64,000 bases of DNA from Paraburkholderia panacisoli (GCF_008369935.1 NZ_VTUZ01000049.1:1-64000), one strand, 5' to 3'; shown: positions 16,951-26,293, numbered from the stretch's first letter. Translations and numbers: made by a program. Notes: generated by a model from the sequence alone, not told the origin.

Positions 16951-18048
16951 TCAGGTCAGGATCCAGCGGTTGAAACGTTCGAGCGCGACGCTTTGCTTTT
17001 CCTGCCAGTACCTGGCGTCGATATGCAGGCCGCTTTTCATATTCGCCGGGAACGTGGGGCAGTTCTTCGCGATATCCGCCTTGATGAAACTGAACGCATC
17101 GGGCTGCGTGACGCCGGCTGGGAAGTAATCCACCAGCGCGGCCTGACGCTTCGGATCGGAGGCGAACTTGATGAACTCGCGGCATGCATTGGCATTGGGC
17201 GTGCCCTTCAGGATCGACCAGTTGTCGCAACCCCAGATGTTCTGGTTCCACACGATCGCCACCGGCGCGCCGTTCGCGATCGCCGACTGTGCGCGCGAAA
17301 CCCAGGTGCTGATCATGTCCACTTCGCCCGAACCGAGCATCTGTTCGACCTGCGCGCCGGTGGTCCACCATACGTCGACGTGTTTCGCGATCTTGTCGAG
17401 ACTCGCAAAGCCACGGTCGAAGTTGCACGGATACACCTGCGAGGCCGGTACCCCATCGGCCATCAACGCTTCTTCCATCGTGTCGAACGGATACTTGCGC
17501 AGCCCGCGGCGGCCCGGAAAGTCCTTCAGGTTCCACATATCCGCCCACGACTCGGGGGCCTTGCGCCCCTTGAACGCATCGGTGCGATACGCGAGCACGG
17601 TGGTGTAGACATTCGTGCCCACGCCATACGGCGACATGTATTGCTGTGGAATCTTCGCGACCACCGGATCGGCTTCGAGACCGTGCTTCTCCAGATATTC
17701 CTTGCCGCCGGCGGTCAGCAACAGGATCGCCGGCTGGCTGATCTTCGCCATGTCCCACGTGTAGCTGCCGGTTTCGACCATGCTCTTGATCTGCGCGGTC
17801 GGCTCCGCGTTGGCCTGCACGCCGATCACCTCGATGCCGGTTTTCTCGGTGAACGGCTTGTAGAACACCGCGCCGTAGGCTTTTGTGTAGATGCCGCCGT
17901 CGTCGCGGATGACGATCCGCTTGTTCGCCGCGCGCGACGGCGTCCACACGAACGGGAAAGCGACACCCGCCGCGCCGGCGAGCGCCGTCTTGATGACCGT
18001 GCGACGGCCGGGCTGTTGAATCTGATCGCGTGCGGGCTGCTTTTTCAT
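16951..18048 (-). CDS. ABC transporter substrate-binding protein, PotD-like, Tat signal
   Basis: The 365-residue periplasmic protein begins with a twin-arginine leader (GRRTVIK then a hydrophobic run) and a probable cut near 'SRA'. The mature body follows the spermidine/putrescine-binding fold: 'VIRDDGGIYTKAYGAVFYKPFTEKTGIEV', 'YGVGTNVYTTVLAYRTDAF', 'VDMISTWVSRAQSAI'. It is homologous along its length to the binding protein at 20732-21793. The ligand is unknown; the neighbouring oxidases suggest an organic acid rather than a polyamine. Tat export would allow folding or cofactor loading in the cytoplasm. Confidence 0.92.
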   Translation of the reverse strand: MKKQPARDQIQQPGRRTVIKTALAGAAGVAFPFVWTPSRAANKRIVIRDDGGIYTKAYGAVFYKPFTEKTGIEVIGVQANAEPTAQIKSMVETGSYTWDMAKISQPAILLLTAGGKEYLEKHGLEADPVVAKIPQQYMSPYGVGTNVYTTVLAYRTDAFKGRKAPESWADMWNLKDFPGRRGLRKYPFDTMEEALMADGVPASQVYPCNFDRGFASLDKIAKHVDVWWTTGAQVEQMLGSGEVDMISTWVSRAQSAIANGAPVAIVWNQNIWGCDNWSILKGTPNANACREFIKFASDPKRQAALVDYFPAGVTQPDAFSFIKADIAKNCPTFPANMKSGLHIDARYWQEKQSVALERFNRWILT

Positions 18049-18130
18049 GTCGGCTCCAGAGGAAGAGGGAAGGCCTGTACTGCGAGAGGTCGGGTTACGT
18101 GGGCGGCCGGGTTCTCCGGTGCCGCGGAAG

Positions 18131-19558
18131 TCAGGGCAGCAGACGCCCCGGGTTGAGCAGGTTGTGCGGATCCAGCGCCTGCTTTACGGCGCGCATCAGG
18201 CGCAGCTCCGCGGCGGACTTGTAGTGCGCCATCTCGGTGAGCCCGGTCTGCCCGACCCCGTGTTCCGCGCTGAACGTGCCGCGCAGTTCGTGCGCGACGT
18301 CGTTGACGGCGCGGCGCAGTGCGGCGGCGGTTGCGGCCGGATCGGCGAGTTCGCGCCACGCGTCGAAAGTGAAGAAGGGGATGAAATGCGCGTTGCCGTC
18401 GCCGAGATGCGCGACGACGAGAACGTCCAGTCCGGCGACGATCGCCTGCACGGCGCGCGTGGCCTGTTCGATGAACGCAGGCACGGCGGACACCGGCACC
18501 GCGCAGTCGGTGGTCAACCCCACGCCGCCCTTCTTGTTCGCTTCCGACACGCTGTGGCGAATCTCCCAGAGGGCGGCGCGCTGCGTGTCATTGCTCGCGA
18601 CCACCGCGTCGACGACGAGGCCGGCTTCGGCGGACTGCTCGAGCGTGCGCTGCAGCAGGTCGGCCATTTCGTCGCCACCGTGCGTGTCCGCCAGTTCGAC
18701 CAGCACGTGCCATTCATGTGCTTCGCCGAACGGATCGCGGCGCTCGGGCACGTGTTCGATCACGAGTTCCAGTTGACGGCGGTTGATCATCTCGAACGCA
18801 TTCAGCCGCGCTCCGCACGCGGCCTGGAACAGTCCGAGCACGTGCAGCGCGGCGGCGGGATCGAGCGGCGCGAACCACGCGAGCGCGTGATGCGTGGGCA
18901 GCGGATGCAGCTTCAACGTGGCCGCCGTGATGATGCCCAGCGTGCCCTCGGTGCCGATGAACAGATGCTTCAGATCGAGGCCGGTGTTGTCCTTGCGCAG
19001 CGTGCGCAGACCGTTCCAGACAGTGCCGTCAGCGAGCACGGCTTCGAGGCCGAGCACGTTGTCGCGCGTATTGCCGTAACGCAGCACCCCGGTGCCGCCC
19101 GCATTGGTCGACAGATTGCCGCCGATCTGACATGAGCCTTCGGCGCCGAGGCTCACCGCATAGAGACGGTGCTGTGCGGCGGCGGCATCCTGCACGGTCT
19201 TCAGCACGCAACCCGCTTCGACTTCCATCGAACCGTTGGCGGCGTCGATCTGCCGGATGCGCCGCATCCTCGACAGATTGACGATGACGGGCGGCACGCC
19301 CTCATTCGGCGGCACCGCGCCGCCACACAGACTCGTGTTGCCCCCTTGCGGCAGCACCGGCACGCGCTGCTCGACACATAGCCGCACCACAGCGGATACC
19401 TGCGCCGTATTCGAGGGCAGAACGACACAGGTCGCGGAGCCCTTATAGCGCCCTCGCCAGTCTTCGGTGAAGCCTTCCAGATCGGACGCCGCAGTCAGGA
19501 CTGCATCCGCTCCGACGGCGGTCTTCAGTGCAGCAAGGAGGGGCGCGACATCGTTCAT
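18131..19558 (-). CDS. FAD-linked 2-hydroxyacid dehydrogenase (GlcD/D-lactate dehydrogenase type)
   Basis: The 475-residue protein has the FAD-binding type 4 (PCMH) domain: 'VLPQGGNTSLCGGAVP', 'GCVLKTVQDAAAAQ', and 'GNLSTNAGGTGVLRYG...GLEAVLADG'. A C-terminal FAD-oxidase domain follows with 'VVAHLGDGNAHF' and 'GTFSAEHGVGQ'. These residues match GlcD, D-lactate and D-2-hydroxyglutarate dehydrogenases. It heads the leftward ABC operon, 82 bases before the binding-protein gene. GAGGAACGG precedes the ATG at 19558; an in-frame ATG at 19657 lacks such a site. It probably oxidises the imported 2-hydroxyacid. Confidence 0.9.
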   Translation of the reverse strand: MNDVAPLLAALKTAVGADAVLTAASDLEGFTEDWRGRYKGSATCVVLPSNTAQVSAVVRLCVEQRVPVLPQGGNTSLCGGAVPPNEGVPPVIVNLSRMRRIRQIDAANGSMEVEAGCVLKTVQDAAAAQHRLYAVSLGAEGSCQIGGNLSTNAGGTGVLRYGNTRDNVLGLEAVLADGTVWNGLRTLRKDNTGLDLKHLFIGTEGTLGIITAATLKLHPLPTHHALAWFAPLDPAAALHVLGLFQAACGARLNAFEMINRRQLELVIEHVPERRDPFGEAHEWHVLVELADTHGGDEMADLLQRTLEQSAEAGLVVDAVVASNDTQRAALWEIRHSVSEANKKGGVGLTTDCAVPVSAVPAFIEQATRAVQAIVAGLDVLVVAHLGDGNAHFIPFFTFDAWRELADPAATAAALRRAVNDVAHELRGTFSAEHGVGQTGLTEMAHYKSAAELRLMRAVKQALDPHNLLNPGRLLP

Positions 19559-19639
19559 TTCCGTTCCTCGATCAAGCCGGCGGCTGCGGCTCGAATGAGC
19601 CCGAATCAGCAGTGTCTGGGAAAAGCATAGGAGCAAAAA

Positions 19640-19669
19640 AATCGCATTGAAATGCAATTAATCGCATTG
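19640..19669. promoter_or_regulatory. Tandem AATCGCATTG boxes (candidate IclR sites)
   Basis: AATCGCATTG occurs at 19640-19649 and 19660-19669, exactly 20 bases (two helical turns) apart, with GCATT/AATGC inverted elements interleaved. A related box, AATCGCATTA, lies beside the iclR gene at 12141. I infer binding by the IclR protein at 12200-13033. Confidence 0.5.
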
Positions 19670-19858
19670 CGATCGAAATGCGTGTAATTACTGAAGCGGC
19701 CAGTCCATCGCCCCGTCAGCGCCTGGTGAGCGATGCGTGCCGCGCGGTTTCTCATCCGCCAGGCGTTCGACGTCGACGACTCGACGCTCGGCGTAAACCC
19801 GAAACCAGGAATGCTTGCACCGCGATTTTGATGTGCGTATATTGAATAGCACTACCTG

Positions 19859-19875
19859 TTATTACTATGAGATAA
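19859..19875. promoter_or_regulatory. Candidate operator of the second IclR protein (crotonase promoter)
   Basis: TTATTACTATGAGATAA ends four bases before the crotonase ATG. It matches the site in front of the downstream iclR gene (26294-26310) at 12 of 17 bases with identical spacing. Confidence 0.5.
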
Positions 19876-19878
19876 AAC

Positions 19879-20640
19879 ATGAGCGAAGACATCCTGGTTT
19901 CGAATCACGGCCGCGTTGCAGTCATCACGTTGAACCGGCCTGCACGATTGAACGCGTGGACCACCGCGATGCGCGAAATGATCATCGACGCGTTGCAGCG
20001 CTTCGACGCCGACGACAAGGTCGCGGCAATCGTGATGACGGGCGCCGGCGATCGCGCGTTTTCCGCCGGCCAGGATCTGGCGGAGGCGCACGACTTCGAC
20101 GGTGAACGGGCGGTCGCGTGGATCAAGGAATGGGAGCGTTACTACACGGTACTGCGCAGCCTGAAGAAGCCGCTCGTGATGGCGCTCAACGGCACGGCGG
20201 CCGGCTCCGCGTTTCAGGTGGCGCTGCTGGGCGACATTCGCGTCGGCCATCCGGGCGTGCGCATGGGGCAGCCGGAGATCAACGCGGGCATTGCGAGCAC
20301 CACCGGCCCCTGGATCATGAGCGAGATGCTCGGCATGTCGCGCACGATCGAACTCACGCTGACGGGCCGGCTGATGGACGCGGAAGAGTGCATGCGGATC
20401 GGCCTGATTCACTACCTGGTGCCGGCGCACGAAGTGTTCGACAAGGCGCTCGAGATCGCGACCGACCTCGCCGCGAAGCCGCCGGTTGCGATGCGTCTGG
20501 ACAAGCAGCGTTTCCGCGAGATGACCGAGCCGGGCTTCCGGTCCGCGATCGAAGCCGGCGCGCGTATCCAGCGCGAAGCGTACGACTCGGGCGAACCGGC
20601 GCGAATGATGGAAGCGTTTTTCCGTCAGCGCGCGAAATAA
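19879..20640 (+). CDS. Crotonase (enoyl-CoA hydratase/isomerase) family protein
   Basis: The 253-residue crotonase has 'RVAVITLNRPARLNAW', an oxyanion-hole segment 'AFSAGQDLAEA' and 'NGTAAGSAFQVALLGDIRVG' followed by 'GQPEINAGI'. In hydratases two glutamates act. Here the first position (113) is Gln, in AFQVA where GGGxELA is usual, while the second, Glu133, is kept. It is therefore less likely a simple enoyl-CoA hydratase and could be an isomerase, lyase or thioesterase-like member. It is the first gene of the rightward operon that also encodes an acyl-CoA ligase, its probable supplier of CoA thioesters. Confidence 0.88.
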   Translation: MSEDILVSNHGRVAVITLNRPARLNAWTTAMREMIIDALQRFDADDKVAAIVMTGAGDRAFSAGQDLAEAHDFDGERAVAWIKEWERYYTVLRSLKKPLVMALNGTAAGSAFQVALLGDIRVGHPGVRMGQPEINAGIASTTGPWIMSEMLGMSRTIELTLTGRLMDAEECMRIGLIHYLVPAHEVFDKALEIATDLAAKPPVAMRLDKQRFREMTEPGFRSAIEAGARIQREAYDSGEPARMMEAFFRQRAK

Positions 20641-20731
20641 GTCGGGGAATCAGGTGGCACGGCACGCGCAGAGAAGGACGCAGCGTGGCCGAGTTCGTTG
20701 CATCCATTCATCCTGTGCGGGAGACCTGAGC

Positions 20732-21793
20732 ATGACGCAAGATTTCAATCCAACGCGGCGCCGCATTCTGCAGGGCGCGGGCGCCGTCGCGCTGGCGGGC
20801 GCGGTGCCGAGGCTGGGCGGCGCGCAAGCGAAGCAGATCGTGGTGTCGGACCCGGGCGGCCCTTACACCACGGCTTATCGCGCGGCGTTCTACGATCCGT
20901 TCGAGAAGGCGACCGGCATCAAGGTTGTCAGCGTCGCGCGCGAGTCGCAGCCGGTCGCGCAACTGGCTGCGATGGTGCAGACCAGGAACTTCGTGTGGGA
21001 CGTCACGACGCTCACGCTCTCCGCCGATATTCCGTACCTCGAATCAAAGGGCTTTCTCGAACCGATCGGCCTGAAGGCGGGCGACTTTCCGGACGTGATG
21101 GCAGAGGCGGTCACGCCGAACTGGCTCGGCGTCGACGTGTATTCGACCGTGCTCGCGTATCGTCAGGACAAGTTCGGACAGAACGGCCCGAAGTCGTGGG
21201 CGGACTTCTGGGACGTGAAGCGCTTTCCGGGCCGCCGCTGTCTGCGCCGCAGTCCGCTCGACACGCTCGAACAGGCGCTGCTCGCGGACGGCGTGCCGCT
21301 CGACAAGCTGTATCCGCTCGATGTCGACCGGGCGTTTCGCAGCCTCGACAAAATCAAGCCGCACGTGAACATCTGGTGGACCTCCGGCGCGCAGGCCATG
21401 CAGGCGATCCAGAGTGGCGACGTCGACATGATCTCGGCATGGAATGGCCGCGCGCAGGCCGCACGAGACGCCGGCGCGCCGGTTGCGATCGTCTGGAACC
21501 AGGGGCTGTATTCGATCGAAGGCTGGGGCATTCCGAAGGGCACGCCGCGCGCCGAACTAGCGAAGCAGTTCGTGCGCTTTTGCGCCGACGCGAAACGTCA
21601 GGCCGTGCTCACGCAGACGCTCGCCTATGGCCCGACCAACCGCAAGTCGTTCGACTCGATTCCGGCGCCGCGCGCGGCGTTGTTGCCGACCGCGCCGGAC
21701 AACCTTCGCGATATGCGTCTGCCGAGTCCGCAGTGGTGGGCCGACAATCGTCAGAAGGTCACCGAGCGCTTCAACACCTGGATCATTTCCTGA
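20732..21793 (+). CDS. ABC transporter substrate-binding protein, PotD-like, Tat signal
   Basis: The 353-residue protein has a twin-arginine leader (TRRRILQGAGAVALAGA) and a PotD-like body: 'VVSDPGGPYTTAYRAAFYDPFEKATGIKV', 'LGVDVYSTVLAYRQDKF', 'SGDVDMISAWNGRAQAA'. It is a clear paralogue of the protein at 16951-18048, with the same landmark blocks in the same order. The ligand is unknown. The ATPase gene follows after 11 bases. The operon's CoA ligase and crotonase suggest import of a carboxylic acid that is activated to a CoA thioester. Confidence 0.92.
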   Translation: MTQDFNPTRRRILQGAGAVALAGAVPRLGGAQAKQIVVSDPGGPYTTAYRAAFYDPFEKATGIKVVSVARESQPVAQLAAMVQTRNFVWDVTTLTLSADIPYLESKGFLEPIGLKAGDFPDVMAEAVTPNWLGVDVYSTVLAYRQDKFGQNGPKSWADFWDVKRFPGRRCLRRSPLDTLEQALLADGVPLDKLYPLDVDRAFRSLDKIKPHVNIWWTSGAQAMQAIQSGDVDMISAWNGRAQAARDAGAPVAIVWNQGLYSIEGWGIPKGTPRAELAKQFVRFCADAKRQAVLTQTLAYGPTNRKSFDSIPAPRAALLPTAPDNLRDMRLPSPQWWADNRQKVTERFNTWIIS

Positions 21794-21804
21794 AGAGGGC
21801 GGCC

Positions 21805-22866
21805 ATGAGCGCAAAACTCGAAGCGATCGGACTCGCCAAAAGCTATGGCGAAACCGTCGCGCTGCAGCCGACCGACCTGACCGTGCAGGCGGGCGAATTT
21901 CTCACGCTGCTCGGACCATCCGGCTCGGGCAAGACCACGCTGCTGCAGATGATCTCGGGGCTCGTCGCGCCGACTTCGGGCCGCATCGAGATCGACGGCC
22001 GCGACGTCACGCATGTCGAGCCCGGGCGGCGCGGCATCGGCATGGTGTTCCAGAGTTACGCGCTGTTTCCGCATATGAGCGTGTGGGACAACGTTGCATA
22101 CGGCCTGCGGATGCGGCGCAAGAAGCCCGCTGAAGTGCGCAGCGCCGTGGACGATGCGCTGAACATGGTGCGCATGAGCGAGTACGCGCAGCGTTTTCCA
22201 AAAGAACTGTCCGGCGGCCAGCAGCAGCGCATCGCACTGGCGCGCTGTTTCGCCTACCGGCCCTCGGTGATCCTGCTCGACGAGCCGCTCGGCGCGCTCG
22301 ACAAGAAGCTGCGCGAGCATATGCAGTCGGAAATCCGCCGTTTGCACAAGGAACTGGGCGCGACCTTCGTGTACGTGACGCACGATCAGGACGAAGCGTT
22401 GACGCTGTCGGACCGCATCTGCCTGATGAACCAGGCGCGCATCGAACAGGTGGGCACGCCGGTCGATCTGTATGACCGGCCGGCGACGCGCTTTGCCGCC
22501 GGCTTCATCGGCCATTCGAATCTGCTCGAAGGCGCGCTGGCCGATACGCGCGGCCCGGGCGGCGAAGCGATCCTGCTGGCCGCGGGTGGCCGCGTGCCGC
22601 TGCCGCAACCCGTCGCGGCGGGCGCCGGCGCGACACACTGTTTGCTGGTGCGTCCGGAAGCGCCGCGTCTGGTCGAGCCGAAAAGCGGTTTCGTCGACGG
22701 CAAGATCTCGGACATCGTGTTCTTCGGCAGCGATACCCGCGTGCAGTTGACGATGCTGGACGGCAGCCGTCTCACCGTGCGTTGCGCGCGCGGCCAGTCG
22801 GCCAGCGTGGGCGATACCGTCGGCCTCGTGTGGGACCCGCATCGCACCATGCTGCTGCGCGCCTGA
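21805..22866 (+). CDS. ABC transporter ATP-binding protein, PotA type
   Basis: The 353-residue ATPase has Walker A GPSGSGKTT, the Q-loop 'VFQSYALFPHM', signature LSGGQQQR, Walker B 'VILLDEPLGALD' and 'VTHDQDEA', with a C-terminal TOBE domain (about 270-350). It is paralogous to the ATPase at 15821-16918. It energises the fused permease encoded 50 bases downstream. Confidence 0.94.
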   Translation: MSAKLEAIGLAKSYGETVALQPTDLTVQAGEFLTLLGPSGSGKTTLLQMISGLVAPTSGRIEIDGRDVTHVEPGRRGIGMVFQSYALFPHMSVWDNVAYGLRMRRKKPAEVRSAVDDALNMVRMSEYAQRFPKELSGGQQQRIALARCFAYRPSVILLDEPLGALDKKLREHMQSEIRRLHKELGATFVYVTHDQDEALTLSDRICLMNQARIEQVGTPVDLYDRPATRFAAGFIGHSNLLEGALADTRGPGGEAILLAAGGRVPLPQPVAAGAGATHCLLVRPEAPRLVEPKSGFVDGKISDIVFFGSDTRVQLTMLDGSRLTVRCARGQSASVGDTVGLVWDPHRTMLLRA

Positions 22867-22916
22867 CGCAGACCGCGCAGCTATTGAGCACCCCAAGCCC
22901 CGCCCAAGGAATTTCC

Positions 22917-24704
22917 ATGACCATCGCCCTTCACGCGCGACGTCCGCGCGAAGACGAGCGCCCGCGCCAGTTCGCGTGGGTCGCGCGTTCGCTCCGCTTT
23001 CTGCCGATCGTGCCGACCTTGCTGTTCCTGCTGGTCTTTTTCATCGTGCCGGTGGGAGAGATTTTGCAGGGCGGCCTGTTCAATGCCGACGGCAGCTTCG
23101 GGCTCGGGCAGTTTCAGCGCATCGCGAGCACGCCGGTGTACGCGAAAGTGCTGTGGATCACCTTTTCGATTTCCTTCATGACGGCGGCGCTGTCGGTGCT
23201 GCTCGGCTACCCGGTCGCGTATCTGCTGAGCCGTTTGCCGATCCGCCTGCGCGAGCGCTGGCTGCTGTGGATCATGCTGCCGTTCTGGACCAGCTATCTC
23301 GTCAAGACCTATGCGTGGATGCTGCTGCTCTCGAAAACCGGCGTGCTGTCGACTGTCGCGCTCGCACTGGGTCTCGTCAGCGAAACCAGCGGCACGATCC
23401 CTTCGCTGACCGGCGTGCTGATCGGCATGGTCCACGCGATGCTGCCGCTCGCGGTGATGACGATGCTGCCCGTGATGCGCGGCATCGACGATCGCCTCGC
23501 GCAAGCGGCACAAACGCTCGGCGCGCAACGCAGCATGAGCTTCTTTACCGTGTTCCTGCCGCTGTCGTCGCCGGGTGTCGCGGCGGCGGGGCTGCTCGTG
23601 TTCATCACGAGCCTCGGGTTCTTCATCGTGCCTGCACTGCTCGGCTCGCCGAAGGAAACGATGGTCGCGCAACTGGTGATTTCGTCGGTGCTCGAACTGT
23701 TCGACATGCGCTTTGCCGGCGCGTTATCGACGGTGCTGTTGCTGAGTTCGGTCGCGATCTTCCTGGTGTATGACCGGCTGGTGGGACTGTCCTCGTTGGC
23801 GGGCGAGGTCGAGGACAAACGCCGGGGCTCGCGCGCACAAGGATTCAAGCTGGCCGCGCTGATCGCCGCGGGCCGGCTTACCGCACCGTTCGCGCGGCGT
23901 CGCGCAAGTGCTGCGGGCGGCGTGGACGGTGGCGGCGGACCACTGCGTCTCTATACATTCGCGATCGTCGCCGTACTGGTCGCGCCGGTGCTCTCGGTGA
24001 TTCCGTACGCGTTCACGCGCAGCGACTTCATTGCGTTTCCGCCGAAGCTCTTCAGCGTCAAGTGGTTCGGCACCTTCCTCGGTTCGCCGGTGTGGCAGAG
24101 CGCGTTGCTCCGTTCGTTCGAAGTGGGCTTCGGCACGGCGGTCCTCTCGCTCGTGCTCGGATTCGGCGCGACGCTCGCGCTGACCCGCATGCCGCGCCGC
24201 GCGAGCAAGCCGCTGTTCGCGCTGCTGGTCGCGCCGTTGATCGTGCCGCGCATCGTGGTCGCGGTCGGCCTGCTGTATCTGTTCGCGCGCTTCGGGTTGA
24301 CGGGCACCAATGCCGGTCTCGTGATCGGCCATACGGTGCTGGCGATTCCGTATGTGGTCGTCACGCTGTCTGCCGGATTTCGCCAGTTCGACTGGCGTCT
24401 CGACGACGCCGCACGCGTGATGGGGGCTTCGCCGTTGCGACGTATCGCGACGATTCTGGTGCCGCTGCTGATGGCGAGCGTCACGTCGGCGTTCCTGTTC
24501 GCCTTCCTCGTTTCGTTCGACGACCTGACCATTGCGATCTTCGTGAGCGGCGGCATCAACACCACGCTGCCCAAACAGATGTGGGACGACATCCAGCTCG
24601 CGATCACGCCGACGCTCGCGGCGGTATCCACGACGCTCATCGTGCTGATCGCGCTGGTAGTGTCCATTTCTTCCCGGCTCAAGCGCAACGCGCGCCAACT
24701 GTAA
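22917..24704 (+). CDS. ABC transporter permease, fused PotB-PotC-type double subunit
   Basis: The 595-residue fusion holds two permease domains of about six helices. EAA-like loops occur at 'AAQTLGAQRSMSFFTVFLPLSSPG' in the first half and 'AARVMGASPLRRIATILVPLLMA' in the second, joined by a linker about 290-345. It has the same architecture as the permease at 14000-15817, so the fusion predates the duplication. AAGGA precedes the ATG by six bases. Expected location is the inner membrane, forming the whole translocation path as one chain. Confidence 0.92.
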   Translation: MTIALHARRPREDERPRQFAWVARSLRFLPIVPTLLFLLVFFIVPVGEILQGGLFNADGSFGLGQFQRIASTPVYAKVLWITFSISFMTAALSVLLGYPVAYLLSRLPIRLRERWLLWIMLPFWTSYLVKTYAWMLLLSKTGVLSTVALALGLVSETSGTIPSLTGVLIGMVHAMLPLAVMTMLPVMRGIDDRLAQAAQTLGAQRSMSFFTVFLPLSSPGVAAAGLLVFITSLGFFIVPALLGSPKETMVAQLVISSVLELFDMRFAGALSTVLLLSSVAIFLVYDRLVGLSSLAGEVEDKRRGSRAQGFKLAALIAAGRLTAPFARRRASAAGGVDGGGGPLRLYTFAIVAVLVAPVLSVIPYAFTRSDFIAFPPKLFSVKWFGTFLGSPVWQSALLRSFEVGFGTAVLSLVLGFGATLALTRMPRRASKPLFALLVAPLIVPRIVVAVGLLYLFARFGLTGTNAGLVIGHTVLAIPYVVVTLSAGFRQFDWRLDDAARVMGASPLRRIATILVPLLMASVTSAFLFAFLVSFDDLTIAIFVSGGINTTLPKQMWDDIQLAITPTLAAVSTTLIVLIALVVSISSRLKRNARQL

Positions 24705-24724
24705 CGTTTCCGGATCATTCAGCT

Positions 24725-26269
24725 ATGCATCGCTATTCAGAATACTTTCCTCAACGTCATCCAGACGACGCGCTGGGCTGCGCGCCGTTGATCGCCGCCG
24801 GACTGCAACAGGACGTGTCGCGCACCGTGCTGCATTTCGACGAACGTGCGGTGACCTGCGCCGAAGCGGCGCAACGCGTCGCGCAATTGCAGGGCTGGTT
24901 CACGCGGCAGAGCCTGGTCGCCGGCGATCGCGTGGCCGTGATGCTCGGCAATAGCCCCGAACATATCCACCTGATTTACGCACTGATGTTGAGCGGCCTG
25001 GTATGGGTGCCCGTGAACACGAAGCTGCGCGGCGCGGGGCTTGAATATCTGCTGGAGCATGCCGAGCCGAAACTGTTCGTGTCGGAAGCCGAATTCGATG
25101 CTGTGATCGAGGGGATTGAATGCGACCATACGCGTCGCGTGACGCTGCCCGAATTCGTTGCGAGCGACACGAGCGCGTCTCTATTGACGCCGCCAATCGA
25201 CGTGCACGATCCCTTGTGCGTGATCTACACGTCGGGCACGACCGGCGCGCCGAAAGGCGTGGTCTTCACGCACCGGATGATGCGCATTGCGAGCGAAGCG
25301 GCGCTGAAGGTCGCGGACGTGCGGTCCGGCGATCGCCTGTTCTTGTGGGAACCGCTGTGTCATATCGGCGGCGCGCAAATGCTGTTGTTGCCGTTTCTCG
25401 AAACGGTGGGACTGTTCGTGGTGCCGCGCTTTTCGGCCACGCAGTTCTGGCAGCAGATCGCGCATTCCAGGGCCACGCAACTGCATTATCTCGGCGGCGT
25501 GCTCGATATCCTGATGCAACTGCCCGACGCCGCGCCGCCGGCCTCGCACACGCTGCGCGTGGGTTGGGGCGCGGGCGTGAGCGCGGCGGCCTGGCACGCG
25601 GTCGAAGCGCGCCTGCGGCTGCGCCTGCGCGAGTGTTATGGCATGACGGAGTGTTCGAGTTTCGCGACGCTCAATGACAGCGGCAAGCCCGGCTCGATCG
25701 GCAAGCCGCTGCCGTGGATCGACGTCGAACTGCTCGACGAGCAGGGCGCGCCGGTGCCCGACGGCGAGGTCGGCGAAATCGTCTTGTCGAGCCGCGTGGA
25801 AGGCACATTCCTGCCGACCTACCTGAAGAACGACGACGCGACCCGCGCCGCGCTGCGCAACGGCAAGCTGCACACCGGCGACAGCGCGCGGCGCGACGCC
25901 GACGGCGACCTGTTCTTCGTCGGCCGGCGCACCGACAGCATGCGCGTGCGCGGCGAAAACGTGTCGGCGTGGGAGATCGAGCGCGTGTTCGCGAGCCATC
26001 CGGCGATTCAGGCGAGCGCGGCGATCGGTGTCGCGTCGGCGATCGGCGAACAGGACATCCTGCTGAACGTGCAGTTCAAAAGCGCCGCCGTCGACTGGGA
26101 CTCGCTGCACGAGTGGGCCGGGCAACGCCTCGCGAGTTTCCAGTTGCCGCGCTATTATCGGGCCGTGTCGCAATTCGAACTCACCGCCAGCGAGCGGATT
26201 CGCAAACATCTGCTGCCGCGCACGGTGGACGACGCGTGGGACCGCAAACAGGCCAAGGTCGCACAGTGA
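24725..26269 (+). CDS. AMP-forming acyl-CoA ligase (CaiC-like)
   Basis: The 514-residue ANL-superfamily enzyme has the phosphate loop YTSGTTGAPKG (168-178), 'GWGAGVSAAAWHAVE', 'ECYGMTE', the TGD motif 'KLHTGDSARRD' and the hinge 'GRRTDSMRVRGENVSAWEIE'. The C-terminal catalytic lysine of the usual GK/EK pair appears as Arg491 in ASERIRK. That may lower adenylation or shift activity to the thioester half-reaction. It would activate the acid imported by the adjacent ABC system for the crotonase. It starts 20 bases after the permease stop. Confidence 0.9.
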   Translation: MHRYSEYFPQRHPDDALGCAPLIAAGLQQDVSRTVLHFDERAVTCAEAAQRVAQLQGWFTRQSLVAGDRVAVMLGNSPEHIHLIYALMLSGLVWVPVNTKLRGAGLEYLLEHAEPKLFVSEAEFDAVIEGIECDHTRRVTLPEFVASDTSASLLTPPIDVHDPLCVIYTSGTTGAPKGVVFTHRMMRIASEAALKVADVRSGDRLFLWEPLCHIGGAQMLLLPFLETVGLFVVPRFSATQFWQQIAHSRATQLHYLGGVLDILMQLPDAAPPASHTLRVGWGAGVSAAAWHAVEARLRLRLRECYGMTECSSFATLNDSGKPGSIGKPLPWIDVELLDEQGAPVPDGEVGEIVLSSRVEGTFLPTYLKNDDATRAALRNGKLHTGDSARRDADGDLFFVGRRTDSMRVRGENVSAWEIERVFASHPAIQASAAIGVASAIGEQDILLNVQFKSAAVDWDSLHEWAGQRLASFQLPRYYRAVSQFELTASERIRKHLLPRTVDDAWDRKQAKVAQ

Positions 26270-26293
26270 CAGTTATCGTATATAGATTGAGCA

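Larger units (their letters stand above)
19559..19878. promoter_or_regulatory. Divergent control region between the two paralogous ABC operons
   Basis: This 320-base spacer drives the FAD-oxidase/ABC operon leftward and the crotonase/ABC operon rightward. Near the leftward start are repeated AATCGCATTG boxes; near the rightward start is a TTAT...GATAA inverted motif. Between them nothing coding was found. Confidence 0.65.

Noticed and set aside
14288..17128. Rightward 946-residue ORF antisense to the permease and ATPase genes
   Set aside because: The product is Arg/His/Gln-rich with no domain. It is an antisense shadow of high-GC leftward genes with clear ABC-transporter families.
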